Below, piece after piece: positions 1 through 32,900 of a DNA stretch of 64,000 bases (position 1 is the first letter of the stretch; each line of letters opens with the position of its first letter). A program made the position numbers and the translations under genes. The stretch lies in contig JAMPIT010000354.1 of assembly GCA_026261815.1 (NCBI GenBank), forward strand, positions 1,798,001-1,862,000, written 5' to 3'. This DNA is from Monarcha castaneiventris obscurior (lineage: Eukaryota; Chordata; Aves; Passeriformes; Monarchidae). Below the pieces are notes generated by a model that did no database searches, was not told the origin of the DNA, and was given only the letters and a program-made list of their open reading frames with translations.

Positions 1-20578
<20,578 letters not shown>

Positions 20579-21040
20579 GACAGAGTAATAGGCCAAAAAC
20601 TGCTTGAGAAACCGGCAGAAAGACTCTCAGAAACACCTTTGGAATAGAGGAATCCACAAGGGTCTCAAGAAAACCTGTACCAGGTGCTTTTTTTCTCTTG
20701 CTTTTTTCCATCCATAGAGCATGACAACATCAACTCTCATCAAGAAAACCTTCGGCATCTAGGCCAAGCCATGTGGATAGGAGATGGCTTGAGGTTTATC
20801 CAGTCAGTGACCACAAAAGGGTGGCTGCTCTGAGCAAGGAGGGGAAACTCAAGAAAAAATACAGAAAGACATGGTTCCATGTACTGTGAACTTCTGAACA
20901 TGCAGCCTTGGGGAATCCAGGACGCCGTGTGTGCTTCATATGAAGAATGTGGACTTTGGAAAAAAGACTGGGCTAGTCCAGTGTTGATATTTAAACATTG
21001 TTCTTTTTCTTTTAATAAAGTTTAGGTAACATCTCCTGAA
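20579..21040 (+). other. TLK2: TLK2 3' UTR
   Basis: Non-coding sequence from the TLK2 stop codon to shortly after the AATAAA at 21014-21019. The end is inferred as 15-25 bases past the signal. A longer 3' UTR using a distal site cannot be excluded. Confidence 0.75.
21014..21019 (+). terminator. TLK2: TLK2 polyadenylation signal
   Basis: Canonical AATAAA 436 bases after the TLK2 stop, in an AT-rich stretch (tttaataaagttt). Confidence 0.75.
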
Positions 21041-24000
21041 AAGCTCGAAGCACCAAGGTTCAGCTGGGGATGGTATATGACTCTTTGCCCTTTGGAGGGG
21101 AAAAAAGTTGATCCTGCCTGTTCATGGCACTAGAGTTAGTGTTTTACCCCTAATTAATTTCAATTTTTTAAAAATAACAATTTTTTGGAAGAAAACAGTT
21201 TTCTGGTCTCAGTGAAACCCGTATTAGCAGGTTTGTGGCAGTGTCCGTTCTGCAGCTGGCGCAGCTTTCTGCTCCTTTGGGGTGGCCTCTTAGGAATGAT
21301 TCACCTTCTCAGGAGAGTGGTGAAGCCCTGGGAGAACAGGCCTGCATCACTCTGTGATCAGAGTGGGTCACAGCTCAGGCTGCCACAACGTCTTAGCTGC
21401 TGCTTCATCACTCTCACAACAGTTGCACAGTTTAACGTGTTGAAGTGCTGTTGTTTTTGCAGACCCAGCCCAACATGCTCACACTGAGCTCTCCATGCTT
21501 GTGAGCCTGATCTTGGCTGGCAGGCAGAGAGCAGGCAGGGATTGGAGCACAGCTCAGGTGTCATAGGTGTCATCTGTGCCCACCCAGCTCTCTACTGACC
21601 CCAGTTCATGTTAGAGCTTTCCAAAGCTGAAGGCTTGTCTGCTCCTCTCCGTTTGGGTGACTTGGCAGTAAAGCTTCCTCTCTCCCTTAACACTTTTCAA
21701 ACTTGCTGACTCATGAAACTTGCTGCCATCACTGCATCCGATTTCAGATGGGAAGGAATGAGATAGTGTTCTTGAAAGGAGCAAACACCGTTAATTACTG
21801 TCTCCCTCCTATAATCTGCCTGGAGGGGTCTTGTACCTTCAGCTGGATCTGCCTGCTGTGAAATGGGAGCCTCCCACTCCTTCTTCTTCCCACATTGAAG
21901 GAAAACTGAAAACACAAAAAATGCAGCACTTGAACATGTGGCAGCCAGGTTGGAGTGCTCCTAACATGTGGCAGGAGTTCTTAGCCAGAAATACTTAAAG
22001 GTGCAGTGTTTAGGAGCAGGGTTTGTCCTGGGAGGGAGACGAGCGCTGCACTACTGCAATTCAGGGTGGTGGTTAAAAACCAAACCACCCTGTGCACACT
22101 TACCAGCCCTACCCCTGGACCACTGTGGGCTGGGGGATCCTTTGTGGGATAACTCCAGGATTGTACCCACAGCTGTGGCAGCCTGTGGGCTGTTTGGGTG
22201 GCTTTGTTACCCCCATGGCATCTCCTGGCAAGCGCTGTTCTCCATCATACACTCAGAACTGCCACTTGTCCGCCTTATTGTAAGCCATCATCTGCAAACA
22301 CTGTGCTTAAACCTGATCAGGAACTTGTTAATTGAGAAATGGAGCAGTCTGTTGGAATTAAGCAACAGGCCAGGGAAGTGGACAACTCTGCTGCTTTGAT
22401 ATTTCTTACTATTTTTGTAGTGACTCTTGGGCTTTTATTTGGATTTATTCCCTTGCAGCTGCATTAAGGTGGTGTCTAAACTGCAGTGTTTTAGACAAAG
22501 AATAGAAATACTGCATCTTTAAATCTTCAGCCATCCTCTCTTAGCCCTTTCCATGCCTGCTGCTCTAAGCCAGAAGTTAATTGTCCAGCCTCTGTCAGGA
22601 GAAATCAGGGTTGGTGCTTCATCTGCTTTGCTGAAACTGGTGATTTGGTATCTGTCCACATCGGGGAGAATTCTAAAAGGGTTTTTTCTATCCTGGTCCC
22701 ATTGTTTCTTGGCCATCCAGTGTGTGTATCTCTGTGGGTGTGATTAGTTTTGTGTCAGAAGCATTTATTCCTGCTGTGCGACACCCATCCAGGGCCAGGG
22801 GACAGTGATGGCCTTTCAGGGCTGATAGCAGGGAAGAACCCTGGTAGAATTCTGGCTGCAACACTTCCCTTGTTAAGATGGGTTTCACTTCCAGTAACAG
22901 ACCCTATTGCCACACAGTTCATTTACTTAAAATGTATGAAGAATTTGTAACTTAAACCAGGCCAGACTGTTTTGGCTCTACCCAACAGATGAGACATGGA
23001 TATTAAAATAAGTTTTAAGAAATGGATTTGCTTGGCTTTTACTGTTTTTCTGCTCTTGGCATTGGCACGAGCTCTCTTGCAGTGGCTGCACAGAGATGGC
23101 ACAGGACAGGATCAGGGAGGATGGAGGAAGGGTGCGTTCCATAGTTCAGAACCGTGAGATCTCTGCATCAGAGGGGGAATCGCTGAAAATTACCAAGTCA
23201 CGGAATTACTGGTGTTAATCTTGTCCTGGAGCACAAGTTAGAAAGCTGAGGTGGGTTTGTCCTTCATTTCCTGTAGAGTAGTAGCTGCCTTTAGAAGCCC
23301 TATATATTGAGGACATGAAAAAAAACACCTGCTGATGAAAATCTGTGGGTCACAACTCCCATCCACTCCCCAGCCCATGGACACGCAAGTCTCCCCACTC
23401 AGTCACCCACAATAACCAACCACACTGAGCAGTGATGAAACTCAGCTCCTTTAATTTCTTGGGGCTGGGCCTTGTCAGCTTTACAAAAATACACAACAGA
23501 AAATGAAAAAGGACCTTGGCAGCTGAAGATACTGAGTCTGTTTGTATCTGGACTGATCACTGGGGAGCGCTGGGTCCCTTGGTGCATCGAGATCCTCTAC
23601 AGGCATGCAGGGCCGCTGTGCTGGGCATCCCCCAGGAGCTAGGGCCGTACCTGCCCCCAGAGCTGCTTCCTCAGGTGAACAGTCACTGGGCCCCAGGTTA
23701 CTCTGCAAACCTGACCTGACCTTCACTGTGCCTGAAGTCAAACTCGGTGAGTGCGAGTGAAACCAAACACTGAGCGAGCTCAGCTCCCTCCCTGCTGCTG
23801 CAGTTGATCATTTTTCAGCCCCCTGTTCCAGTTCAGATGATGTGACACAGATTTGGGCCAGGAGAGGCAGCAATGGTGCTTCAGTAGCATCAGCAGAATC
23901 GTCATTGTCTTGCAGCAGGTGGGCATATATGCAGGGATGTGTGAGGGGGACGCACCTTGACACCTGCAGGATCAAGATTCACCAAGGGGGTGCCTCGCTG

Positions 24001-27000
24001 GATGCTTTGCCTCCTACATTTGCAGTTGGGAGTTATGCTATAAATGAGCTTCCCTCTGCTAAATGGGCCAGTCCCAGTTTATTTTGTGACCTGGCAAACC
24101 CTCAGTGTGAGCTTTGCAACTGCTGCCAGTGTCTGCCTGGGGTCTGCTGCTGGAGGATGTTGTTTTCTGGGTGCTACACAAGCTTGGCTCAAGCAACTTC
24201 AATCTAAACCTTCCCATTCCCAGCATGGAGGAGAAGAGGAGACTTTGGAGTGTGCGGGAGCAGAACTGGGCACAGCCCTGACTCTCACCCAGCCCAGACC
24301 TATCTTTGCTACCAAATGCTGAAGCATCTTTGCACTGAGACTGATTTTCCACGGCTGCACATGGCTCTGCCTGTGGCCTCTGCTTCTCCCTGGCCCCAGC
24401 GCTGCCCTTTGAGGCAGCTGGGTGATCCCCCCCCCCGCCTCAGCCATCACCCTGGGTAGGGGCAAAAGGCCAAACAAACGCAGAGCAGCTTGGCCTCCCC
24501 TCACTACATTCACACCCAGGAACAGGCTCTTGGCCACAAGGACACTATTGTCTGTTCTGGGAGCGGGCCTGAGACACGCTCCCATTCCATGCTTTGGCTG
24601 CATGGGGGTGCGAAGGCTAGGAGAAGCTGCTGGCATGCGCTCCTCCTGGTGAGAAGCTGCATGCTGCCGCCAGCTCTGTGTGCTCTTCCCTGCTCCTCTG
24701 TGCTTCCAGCCTGCATCTTCTCCTGGGATGGGTTACTGCAGTATTTCTTCTTCTCCCTCCATCCTTCGGCTGCAGATTGTGTTTCACCCACTCTGTTGCT
24801 TCTCATTTCCAAACAAATCAGTGAAGGGGAGGCTCAAGTGCTTCGAGATGATTCAGGAAAGCCTGAAAATAGAGGTTATCCACCATCTGCCCCACAAGTG
24901 TGGGATGACCCCCACCAGCCTCCAGGCAGCCCTGGCCAGGAGCTGCTTTCCCATCCTCTGTTGCTTGGGCTGTAAGGATGGTGCAGAGCAGTGTCATGGT
25001 CCAAATGGAGGTAAAACACAGAGATGGAGATAAAAACACAGGAACTGAGTTAAAAATGCAGGGATGCTGTGGACAGCAGCAGGATGAAGACAGGGAGATT
25101 CAACCTCATGTTCAGGCCAGATCTCCCATCCCCATCTGTGCTGCCCTGGGGAACACAGCAGCAAAGTTATAAGGTGATTGGCTCTGCTTTGCATTCAGGG
25201 GAAGAAAAAATCCAGAGCTCTGCTCAGCCCTGTCCTCTCCCAACCGAAGGCGTCAGCTGCATGGGAGCCACAAGCACACGCTGCCGTGTCGGCAACTGCC
25301 TTGCTCCTGGCTCAGCTCCACATCGGGATCAGGACTCCAAACCTACTTTGTTCAGCATCGGCTCATCCCAGCTCCCGTTAATCCTGAAAATCCACGCACT
25401 CACACCCAAACCCAGGAGAGTGGCTGGGATTGATGCCAAAACTCCTCCAGGCTAAAGAAACTGGTGAGGAATGGAGGTGGAAGGGGACATGCCCGTGCCT
25501 ATGAGGTAAGGCAGTGGCAGAAGTGGAAATGAAGTACCCGGGGCCAACTGGACCATGCTGCTCTTGCTGGAAAGGGCCAGGGAACAGGGTGAGATCTCTG
25601 CTCTGTGGTCCCATACCCGCTTCCGGCAGGAGGAAGATGCCGTTCAGGATGTGCTGTCCTCCACTACTCTCCAGCTGCTTTCCCTCCCTGCTCTGCAGCC
25701 CAGTTCTGCCAATTTGTTCTTGAGTCATGCAGAAAAAGTGTTTTTCTAAAAGGCAAATTTCTTGTAAATGGCTGGAATTTTTCTCTGCCCCTTTCCAGGA
25801 GCCCTCCAGGGGAAGCCAGGCAGGAAGGAGAGGCAACAGGCTCAGAGGGCAGCACTTCTCCCTGGGCAGCCCCCAGCCTTGTCCCGCCCCTGCGGTGGAA
25901 GGCCAGGATCTCGGCGCTGGCCCTCAAAGGACTGGAGCGCCCTGAAATTCCTCATGGCAGCTCCAAGCGAGCACATCTGGTTTTAATATATTTGCAGCTT
26001 GAACTTGCCTGACTTTTCAGGACTGCAGAAGAGAGAGCAGCAAAGAGCTCTGAAAGCTGCTGTGTGGGGCACCCACAAAGGGACCCCCTTTGCAGTGCAG
26101 AGAGCAAAGTTGGGAAGGAGTTCAGGGGGCTGATCAAGAACATTAAGGGACCCTGGCAAAGCTCCATCTGCTCCTTGCAAGAGCCGAAGGGATGGTTGGG
26201 TTGGAGGCAGGGGAAGGGCCCTTCATTTTGGCCAGGATCCCTCTACCCGCAGCTGAGCATTGAGCAGAGCCCGGGCTGATCCTAATGTTTCAGCTCCTGG
26301 GGGAGGAGCACAGGAAGCAAACAGGAGGTGCCTCCCTGACACTCCCTGCTCGGTGGAGCCTCAGCCACAAGCATCGAGATCCCTCTCACAGTGTTGAACC
26401 CTAATGAGAAAACCAAATCCCCAGGAGCATCAGCATGGGGCCCTGACAACAACCAACATCCCTGGGGCTGTGGAGGAGCTGAGCCCCCTACATGGTGTCC
26501 CCAGGCTTGTCCCCAAAGGGAAGGGTGCAAATGCAAAGCTTGGGGATGAGTCCCTTGCTGTACCCCTGTGGGGTTCTCTACCAAACCCTACATCCCAGCG
26601 AGGAGATACCAATCACCCTCACTGCCTGCAATGCAAAGCCTGGAGCTTGGAGTGGGAGCTGGTCTGGCTGTTCCTGCCTGTCTCCAACAGAGAGAGCAAC
26701 GTGGCCATTCCCTGCTGCTGCTGGCGGCGCGAGGGAGAAGGAGCCAGCAGACATCAAGACGGCCTCTTCCCCAAGCAGTGACCTCAATGCACAGCGCCTG
26801 CCAGGTGGGTGTTGATCTTGGCTCAGCCAGTCCTATTTGGGGCCAGGATGAGAGCGAGATGGCGCTGAGCTCTTGGCAGAGCCTGGCAGGTGCTGCTGGT
26901 CCCCAGCAAAGCAAAGTCCCTGACACCAGAGTGCCCCGACAGCTGCTGCCCACAGGTAGGGCTTTGCTCTCCTGGAGCCCTCAGTCCCGCAGAGAGCCAT

Positions 27001-29290
27001 GGACTGGGGGGAGCACCCTTGGAAGAGCGCAACAGAGCAGGACATGCTGCCTCCCTGGTCATACAATAAATTGACCCTTAGAACCTGCCAGTCCTTAGAG
27101 GTGGCTGATGGGTTGGTCAGACCCTTCCTTCAGAAAATCTGAAGGCTACAGATGCTGTTCTCATGGTCCACAGGTCCCCAAATCCTTTCCTCTAATGCTT
27201 CTGGCACAAGCGAACACCGAATGTGCCCCATGACAGTCCCAAACTCATGTCATGGGGTGCCTCACTGCCACTGAGCATCCCAGGTTCAAATCTGGGGTTT
27301 CTCCCCCACCCCTATGGTTGGGTCCCACTGTGCATTGGCGACACATTTTGCAACCTGCTGAGCATCCTGACTGACCTGTTTTCTCCCAAGTGCTCCTGAC
27401 CAGGTCAAACCTCCAGCCAAAGGCAAGCAAGTGGCTTGGATCTATCTCTGGAAATGTTTTCCAAACCCTCCTGCAGGATGACTTTCACTGGAGCCGATGT
27501 TGTTTCACCCCATCCCACTGCAGCCCCTCCACTATGACCACTCCCTACATGGGATGTTGCTTTGGCCAAAACCCAGAATTCATTTTTCCAGTTAAATGAC
27601 AGACACAGGTGCTCTGACTGTGGGAATCGGCTACTGACACTGAATATCCCAAGTTCTGGGTAATCCTGGGATGAGCCCATTGCTCCCAATCAGTTCCCCC
27701 AAGCAAGGAGTTCTCCTGAGATTGTGGCCAGTGGCGCAGTTGGCTGTCCCTTGCACGCAGCCATGTCCCCTTGTCCTCGTCTGGCAGCAACTCATTAGGG
27801 CCAGAAGGTCAGACAGCCTGGAAATGTCCCAAGGGAAAACACATTTCCTCCCGATCCACTCTGTCAAGTAGCGACTCAACTGGTACTAAACCAGATCTGG
27901 AGGAGGGTAGGTAAGGAGCTGTTGGCCTGTGTTGAAGAAATTAATTAAGAAGTGCTAATTATCTGCTAATCACATGCAGCTTAGGGGCCTTCAAGACGCA
28001 GGATGTACAAGGCCAGGAAGTGGCAATGCTCCATGGGATCCAAAGCCTTTTGACTCTCCTGTGTCCCTTCCTTCGGATGGGTTCAGCTTCCTTGAAAGGG
28101 ATGTCAGGTTTGTCTGGAATGGGTGGAGGGTCTCACTCATGGGACTTCACAGCCCCATCATGTCCAGCCACTGGTGTCTCAGTGGGTGGCATCCCCCTGG
28201 AATGGTCTCCAAGTTTTTGGGATAGGAGTGAGGATCTGGATGATTCCTTCCTCTCGTCTGGGCTGTCATGCTTGTTTCCTGTGGCAGCCACGGAGGCCAG
28301 TGAGGTCTTTCTCTCAGTGTTGCTGCAATTAAAAAATAATCCCTGCCTTAGAAAACCAACAGCCCAGATGCTGATGTGCTTAATTAGCACCCCCAGAGGG
28401 TTTGCATCCCCAAAGCCCATCGTGGCACCGGCCTGCAGGTTCTTCCTGCCCTGCTGGGAAACAACGGATTCCTTTATTTTCTAAAGAACAGCCAAACTGT
28501 GGCTGGCTCACACCCGTTCCTGATCCCCTTAGGGGTTTGTGCCATCTCAGGGCCAGATCCTGCTCCCTGCTCAAGGAAGCTCTGCCATCAGCTCGGTCTC
28601 ATCAAAAGCATAATCTCCCCTGCATTTGTATGGCAGAGTCTGCGTGTCAAGGACTGACTGACCCTCTGCACTGCTCAAATCCCAGGAGAGCTCGATGGGG
28701 GTGAGGCTTCCACACCCTCAGGGATGCTCCCACAAGAATGGGTGCCATGAGCACCACCCGAATGCACCAAATGGATGTAGAAAGCCAGAAATACACCAGC
28801 TTCCAGTGTTTTCCATGTATACTGCCTTCTTCGGGTGGCTTTTGGGGGCCAGGGGCAGCCCTGCTGGAGTGGAGGTGTGAAAAAAAAATTTAAAAGTTTT
28901 TGAAAGCCTTTTATATTCAGCTTCTGGATGTGGGATATACCTACACTGGTTATTGTGGATGTTCTTTGTCCCATGTCCTCAGCACAGCACCAGAAGCTGG
29001 AGAGCTGCACCAGCACCCCACGGCTGGAGGGACTGGGCTTGTGATGGAAGGTGCAGAGCTGTGTCCAACTTCAGCGTCCACAGTTGGGCTGGGAGCTGCC
29101 CAGCTCTATGCCACAGGGATGGATGGATGGATGGATGGATGGATGGATGGATGGACGGACGGACGGACGGACGGATAGATGGATGGAGGATCCAGCTGGG
29201 CTGGCTGTGTTTGGGACGAGGTAACTGCCGGGCACCCAGAGGTGCAAGCAACGATGTGTGGTGGGAGCTCACGGCAGCCCTTAGCTGCTC
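21041..29290. other. Intergenic region between TLK2 and MRC2
   Basis: About 8.2 kb without a recognised gene. GC content rises from left to right. Open frames of up to about 168 codons occur at 24-27 kb, in several overlapping frames on both strands. None starts a recognisable protein and none is supported by splice context, so I treat them as chance. No repeat family was recognised apart from the tetranucleotide array at 29117-29189. Confidence 0.65.
29117..29189 (+). repeat. (GGAT)n / (GGAC)n microsatellite
   Basis: About eight GGAT-type units followed by about five GGAC units, then a short GGAT/AGAT end. The array is 73 bp long and lies about 640 bp upstream of the MRC2 start codon. The GGAC part is rich in CpG. 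Confidence 0.95.
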
Positions 29291-29685
29291 TCCCCGGCCA
29301 GGTGGGTCCCACGCTGAGGACCCGCAGCAGGACACGACGCGAGGCTGGCGGCACCGTGGGCATCTCCCCTACAGCCTCCGTCCCGTACCGGGGCATCGGG
29401 ACCACCCGGGGTGCGGAGAGGGCTGCCAGGGGCACTCTGCTGGGGCAGCCAGCCATCCCCGGGCGTCTGCAGGGATGCCCTGGCCACGCTGGGCTTCGCT
29501 TCTACCACCCCCCCGCTGCACCCCCGGACCCCCGCCCCAGCGATGCGCTGCAGCGGGCGGAGCCCCCCGGAGCTCGGGCCGCGCCCCGCTCTCTCGCCGC
29601 CGCTGGGCCGGGCTCCGGTCCGCTGACGCAGTGTCTGAGCCTGGCGCGCACGCTTCGGTTTTTTCTTATTTTATTTTGTAACATT

Positions 29686-29765
29686 CCCCCCCCCCCCCCG
29701 CTTCTTTCCCTCCCTCTCCCGCTCGCGTCCCTCCTCCTCCTCCTCCTCCTCCCCCTCCCCCCATC
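29686..29765 (+). repeat. Homopyrimidine tract: poly-C and (TCC)n
   Basis: C14 at 29686-29699, followed by almost uninterrupted pyrimidines including (TCC)n at about 29728-29752 and ending ccccctcccccc. The lower strand is G-rich and purine-only for long stretches, so quadruplex or triplex formation is possible (inference). Confidence 0.85.
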
Positions 29766-29831
29766 GCCGGCCCCGGAGCGGCAGGAGCGGCCCGAGCGGA
29801 GCTGAGCGGAGCGGAGCGGGCAGCGCCGGGG

Positions 29832-29946
29832 ATGGGGCGCGGCTCGGCGGGACCGCGGCCCGTCTGCTCCCCTCTGTGCCCCCCCCTGCGCGGCCCCCTC
29901 TGCTGCCTCCTCGGGCTCCAGCTGGTGCTCGGCGCTGCGCACCCAG
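29832..29946 (+). CDS. MRC2: MRC2 exon 1 (signal peptide)
   Basis: 38 codons plus one base. [20 protein letters not shown] leads into the hydrophobic core [13 protein letters not shown], with cleavage likely near GAA/HP. Donor gtggga at 29947. The frame stays open into the intron, but that extension is not exon because exon 2 joins here in phase. Confidence 0.9.
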
Positions 29947-32900
29947 GTGGGACCGCGCTCTCCCTCCCTCCAGTTTCCCGAGTTTTATTATCGGGGGTAA
30001 AAAGGGGGGGAGAGAAGCCAAACCACGTCGAGGAGCCCCCGGCCGGGCTCCCCCGGGGAGGGGGCGGCGGGACCCCGGCGGCGGCGCGCAGGGCGGGGGT
30101 GGGGGGGCCGTCTCGCTCTAACACCGATCACATCGCTGTGGCTTATTTCATCGCGGAATGTTTTATTCGCTTTTACTACCGTTTGTTTTACTCCATCCCT
30201 ATCCGGTCTCGGTGCATTCCGCCGCGTTTTGTTTTCTCCAGTTTGGTCGCGCCGTGTTTTCTTCCCGTTCCGCCGCGTTTTCACTCCCTTTTATCACTCT
30301 TGAGTTTAACTCCCCGCGCCGAGCGGCCACGCAGCGCCGGCCGAGGCCGGCGGAAACGCTTCCGCGGCCGCGGGGGGAGCCGGGGGGCTCCTGGGGCGGG
30401 GGGCGGCCGCCGGCCCGCTGCGCTCCGCAGCCCCTCTCCGGCCCTTTGTCTCTCCGGGGTGGGCAGTTCGTGGAGCCGGAGGTCGGGAAGGGGCCGAAGG
30501 GGTTTGTTGGAGCTTTCCTCCCTCTCCCATCCTGACCCCTCTCCCCTCTCCGGACGTGTTACTTTTATGAAGACGTTCCCCCTGGATCGGGGCCCAAGTG
30601 GGTATTTGTAAACTCTTTTTTTTTTTTTTTTTTTTTGGTAACTTCTCACGATAAAGTCAACGGGTTGTGTTTTATATTTTTCTAACTTTCTGAAATCACC
30701 ATGAGCCAGACACTGAATCTCCTCTGGACGGCCCCTGAAATTGTCGTCGTTTGAGACCCTTTTTATCCCAGAATAGTCTAACCTAGAACTAAGGAGCTGC
30801 TTTTGGGGCTTTCTTGAATTATTTTGGCCCTATTGATAAAACTTTAAAAATTTAAAGGAAAGCAAAATTGGGTACTTTTGCCTGAAAATAACAACTGTAA
30901 GCCCTTGGCATATTTTATTAGAGCACATTTAGCAAATCCAAAGCAGATTTGGAAGTGGCAGCGCTGGAGCACACTGATCCCCTGCCCCTACCTCCCCTTG
31001 TCTCCTGCTTTCCCCTCTCCCCCCAGTCTCACAGTGCCTGGGGCTGAGCTGCTTTGCTCAAGTGGCAAATATGGGGTCGTGGACATGATGACAGTGGACA
31101 GCAATTCCATGCCAAGCAAGGGATCATTTCTGGGATCAGAGGAGAAACTGCTTGGCTGGGAGATGGAGAAAGTGGGAAGCGATGGGAAAGGAGACCCTTG
31201 TAGCCTGAGGCATTTGGAAGAGTGGTCAGGGTTTGCTGCTGTTTGTAGGAATCTCAGCTGGACTTTCCACAGTTGAATTCCTGTTAGACCTCCCCATAAT
31301 TTACTTGAGGGCCATGAATTCCTCCTTCTGTGGATTTTAGGGGGGTTATTTCATTTCAGCAAGGTTTTGCTACCTTTACAGGCCAATTCTGGCTGTTTCA
31401 TCCCAAAAAATGTCAGTGGGATCCAGGTCTGGCAGTTCTGAGGACAGAGGCACCTCTGTCCCGGCTGTGAGGCGGGAGTGCAGTGGAAGCCGACCCCAGG
31501 CCGGGCCTGGGTGAGGAACAAGGCAGCTTTCAGCGGCCGCCAGCCCGCAGGGCCGTGTCACTCGTGCCTCGCTGATGCTGAGCACCCTCAGCTCTTTCTC
31601 CTCCCCATCCCCACTTTCAGCTACTCCTGCCCTGTATCAATCCTGGTTCGGACCTGGTGGATGAAGGGGGCAGAGGATGGCACCAATGGAGGTGCCACAT
31701 GCAGGATCCCCCAGCACCAGGCTGGTTTGCAGCTCAGACAGGATCCTCACTGGGAGTTTGGGATCAGGATGGAGTAGTCCCAAGAGTCCCTTATTTGCAA
31801 GGACACTTTCAGTGGGGGCTGGCCCAGCAGACAGCATTTCTTCCCCTGGGGAGCTCTCGCTTCCTTGACAGGTTTGTGCCAAGCCCTTACCTCTGGGACA
31901 GTCAGAAAGGTGGAGCAGAACTCTTGGCAGGAGGTTTGGGGCTCCTCGCTGGGATATCTCCTCCAGCTGACCCATCTGTGCAGCATCGTGTGGGTACCCA
32001 TGTGCCTTCCCAGGGAAACTGAGGCAGCAGCTCCCATCCTGCCATGGCTGCAGGCAGGACAAGGTCCTTTTGTCGGTGCCGGGACTTGGTGCTGGATCAA
32101 CTTCCCATCTATCCAGTTCTCAGTGTAGGTCCTGCCATGTCAGCTGTGGGGCAAGAGAGAACACAGAAGGCACCTGGAAAGAATTCACAGCCTGTAGAGC
32201 AAACAGAGCAGCCTTTGCATGAATTTCCCCCCCATTTTCCTCTTTCCAATGGAAATAGCTTGTTGCATGGCAAATGCAGCCCCAAGAAATTGTATCTCGA
32301 TCTTCTTCAGACTGTTTGGGAGCAGGAAAAGGGGGCAGAAGTGTTAGCTTTGCTGCTGGAGCCAGGAAGGGCACAAGGGACAGTGAAGACCTCACCTCCG
32401 CAGTGTCTGCAGCCACAGCCGCCACTGGGACGTGGCAGCAGGGCTGGGGATGGTGCTTGCGCAAGAATGACAAGAGTGAAAAGAGATTTAATTTAACCTT
32501 CCATGCAAAACTGTCCCCTTCTCCTAAAGCCACTCAGCTGGTGTGGGGACCGCAAGAGGTTTCCCGTGGGGAGGTGCTCCTTGCCAGCATGTGCTAAGGC
32601 GTTTTCAGGCATGAGGTCCTAGTGATGGTTAAAGCCACGTTGCAGATTTTTCTCTCTGGCTTTATTTTCTCTCTGGCTGGATTTTGCACCTTTCCCTGCA
32701 GGCAGAGGCACTCTCCTTAAGTATTACTTCCTTAAGTATTTTCCAAGGAAACATTTTGCCCCAAAATCAAAGCAAATGTGTGCTGAGGGTGTATAATCCC
32801 TCTGTGCTAAATCATTTTTTCCAGATGATAAATCCGTCACAAGAGGTTCTGGTCCCATTGCCTCGGTGGGTGCTCAGAGCAGGAAAGGGAAGGCTTTAGT

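Larger units (their letters stand above)
29290..30480 (+). promoter_or_regulatory. MRC2: CpG island and probable MRC2 promoter
   Basis: Dense CpG sequence with GC boxes (for example gcgggcggagcc near 29557 and ggggcggggggcggcc near 30396), centred on MRC2 exon 1. It contains a 14-C run at 29686-29699, a pyrimidine tract to about 29765 and a TGACGCAG site near 29624. No clear TATA box; ttttattttgtaaca near 29670 is weak. The transcription start cannot be fixed from sequence. The island limits are estimated by eye. Confidence 0.75.

Noticed and set aside
24490..27074. Several open frames of 140-168 codons between TLK2 and MRC2
   Set aside because: They overlap on both strands in GC-rich sequence, resemble no family I know and have no exon-like boundaries, so they look like chance.
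28953..29681. 242-codon open frame on the + strand
   Set aside because: It runs straight through the GGAT/GGAC microsatellite (repeated Trp-Met-Asp-Gly) and into the CpG island, which commonly gives long stop-free frames by chance.
29832..30611. 259-codon open frame starting at the MRC2 ATG
   Set aside because: Only the first 115 nt are exon. The rest is intron 1 read through; exon 2 at 40752 joins in phase at 29946.
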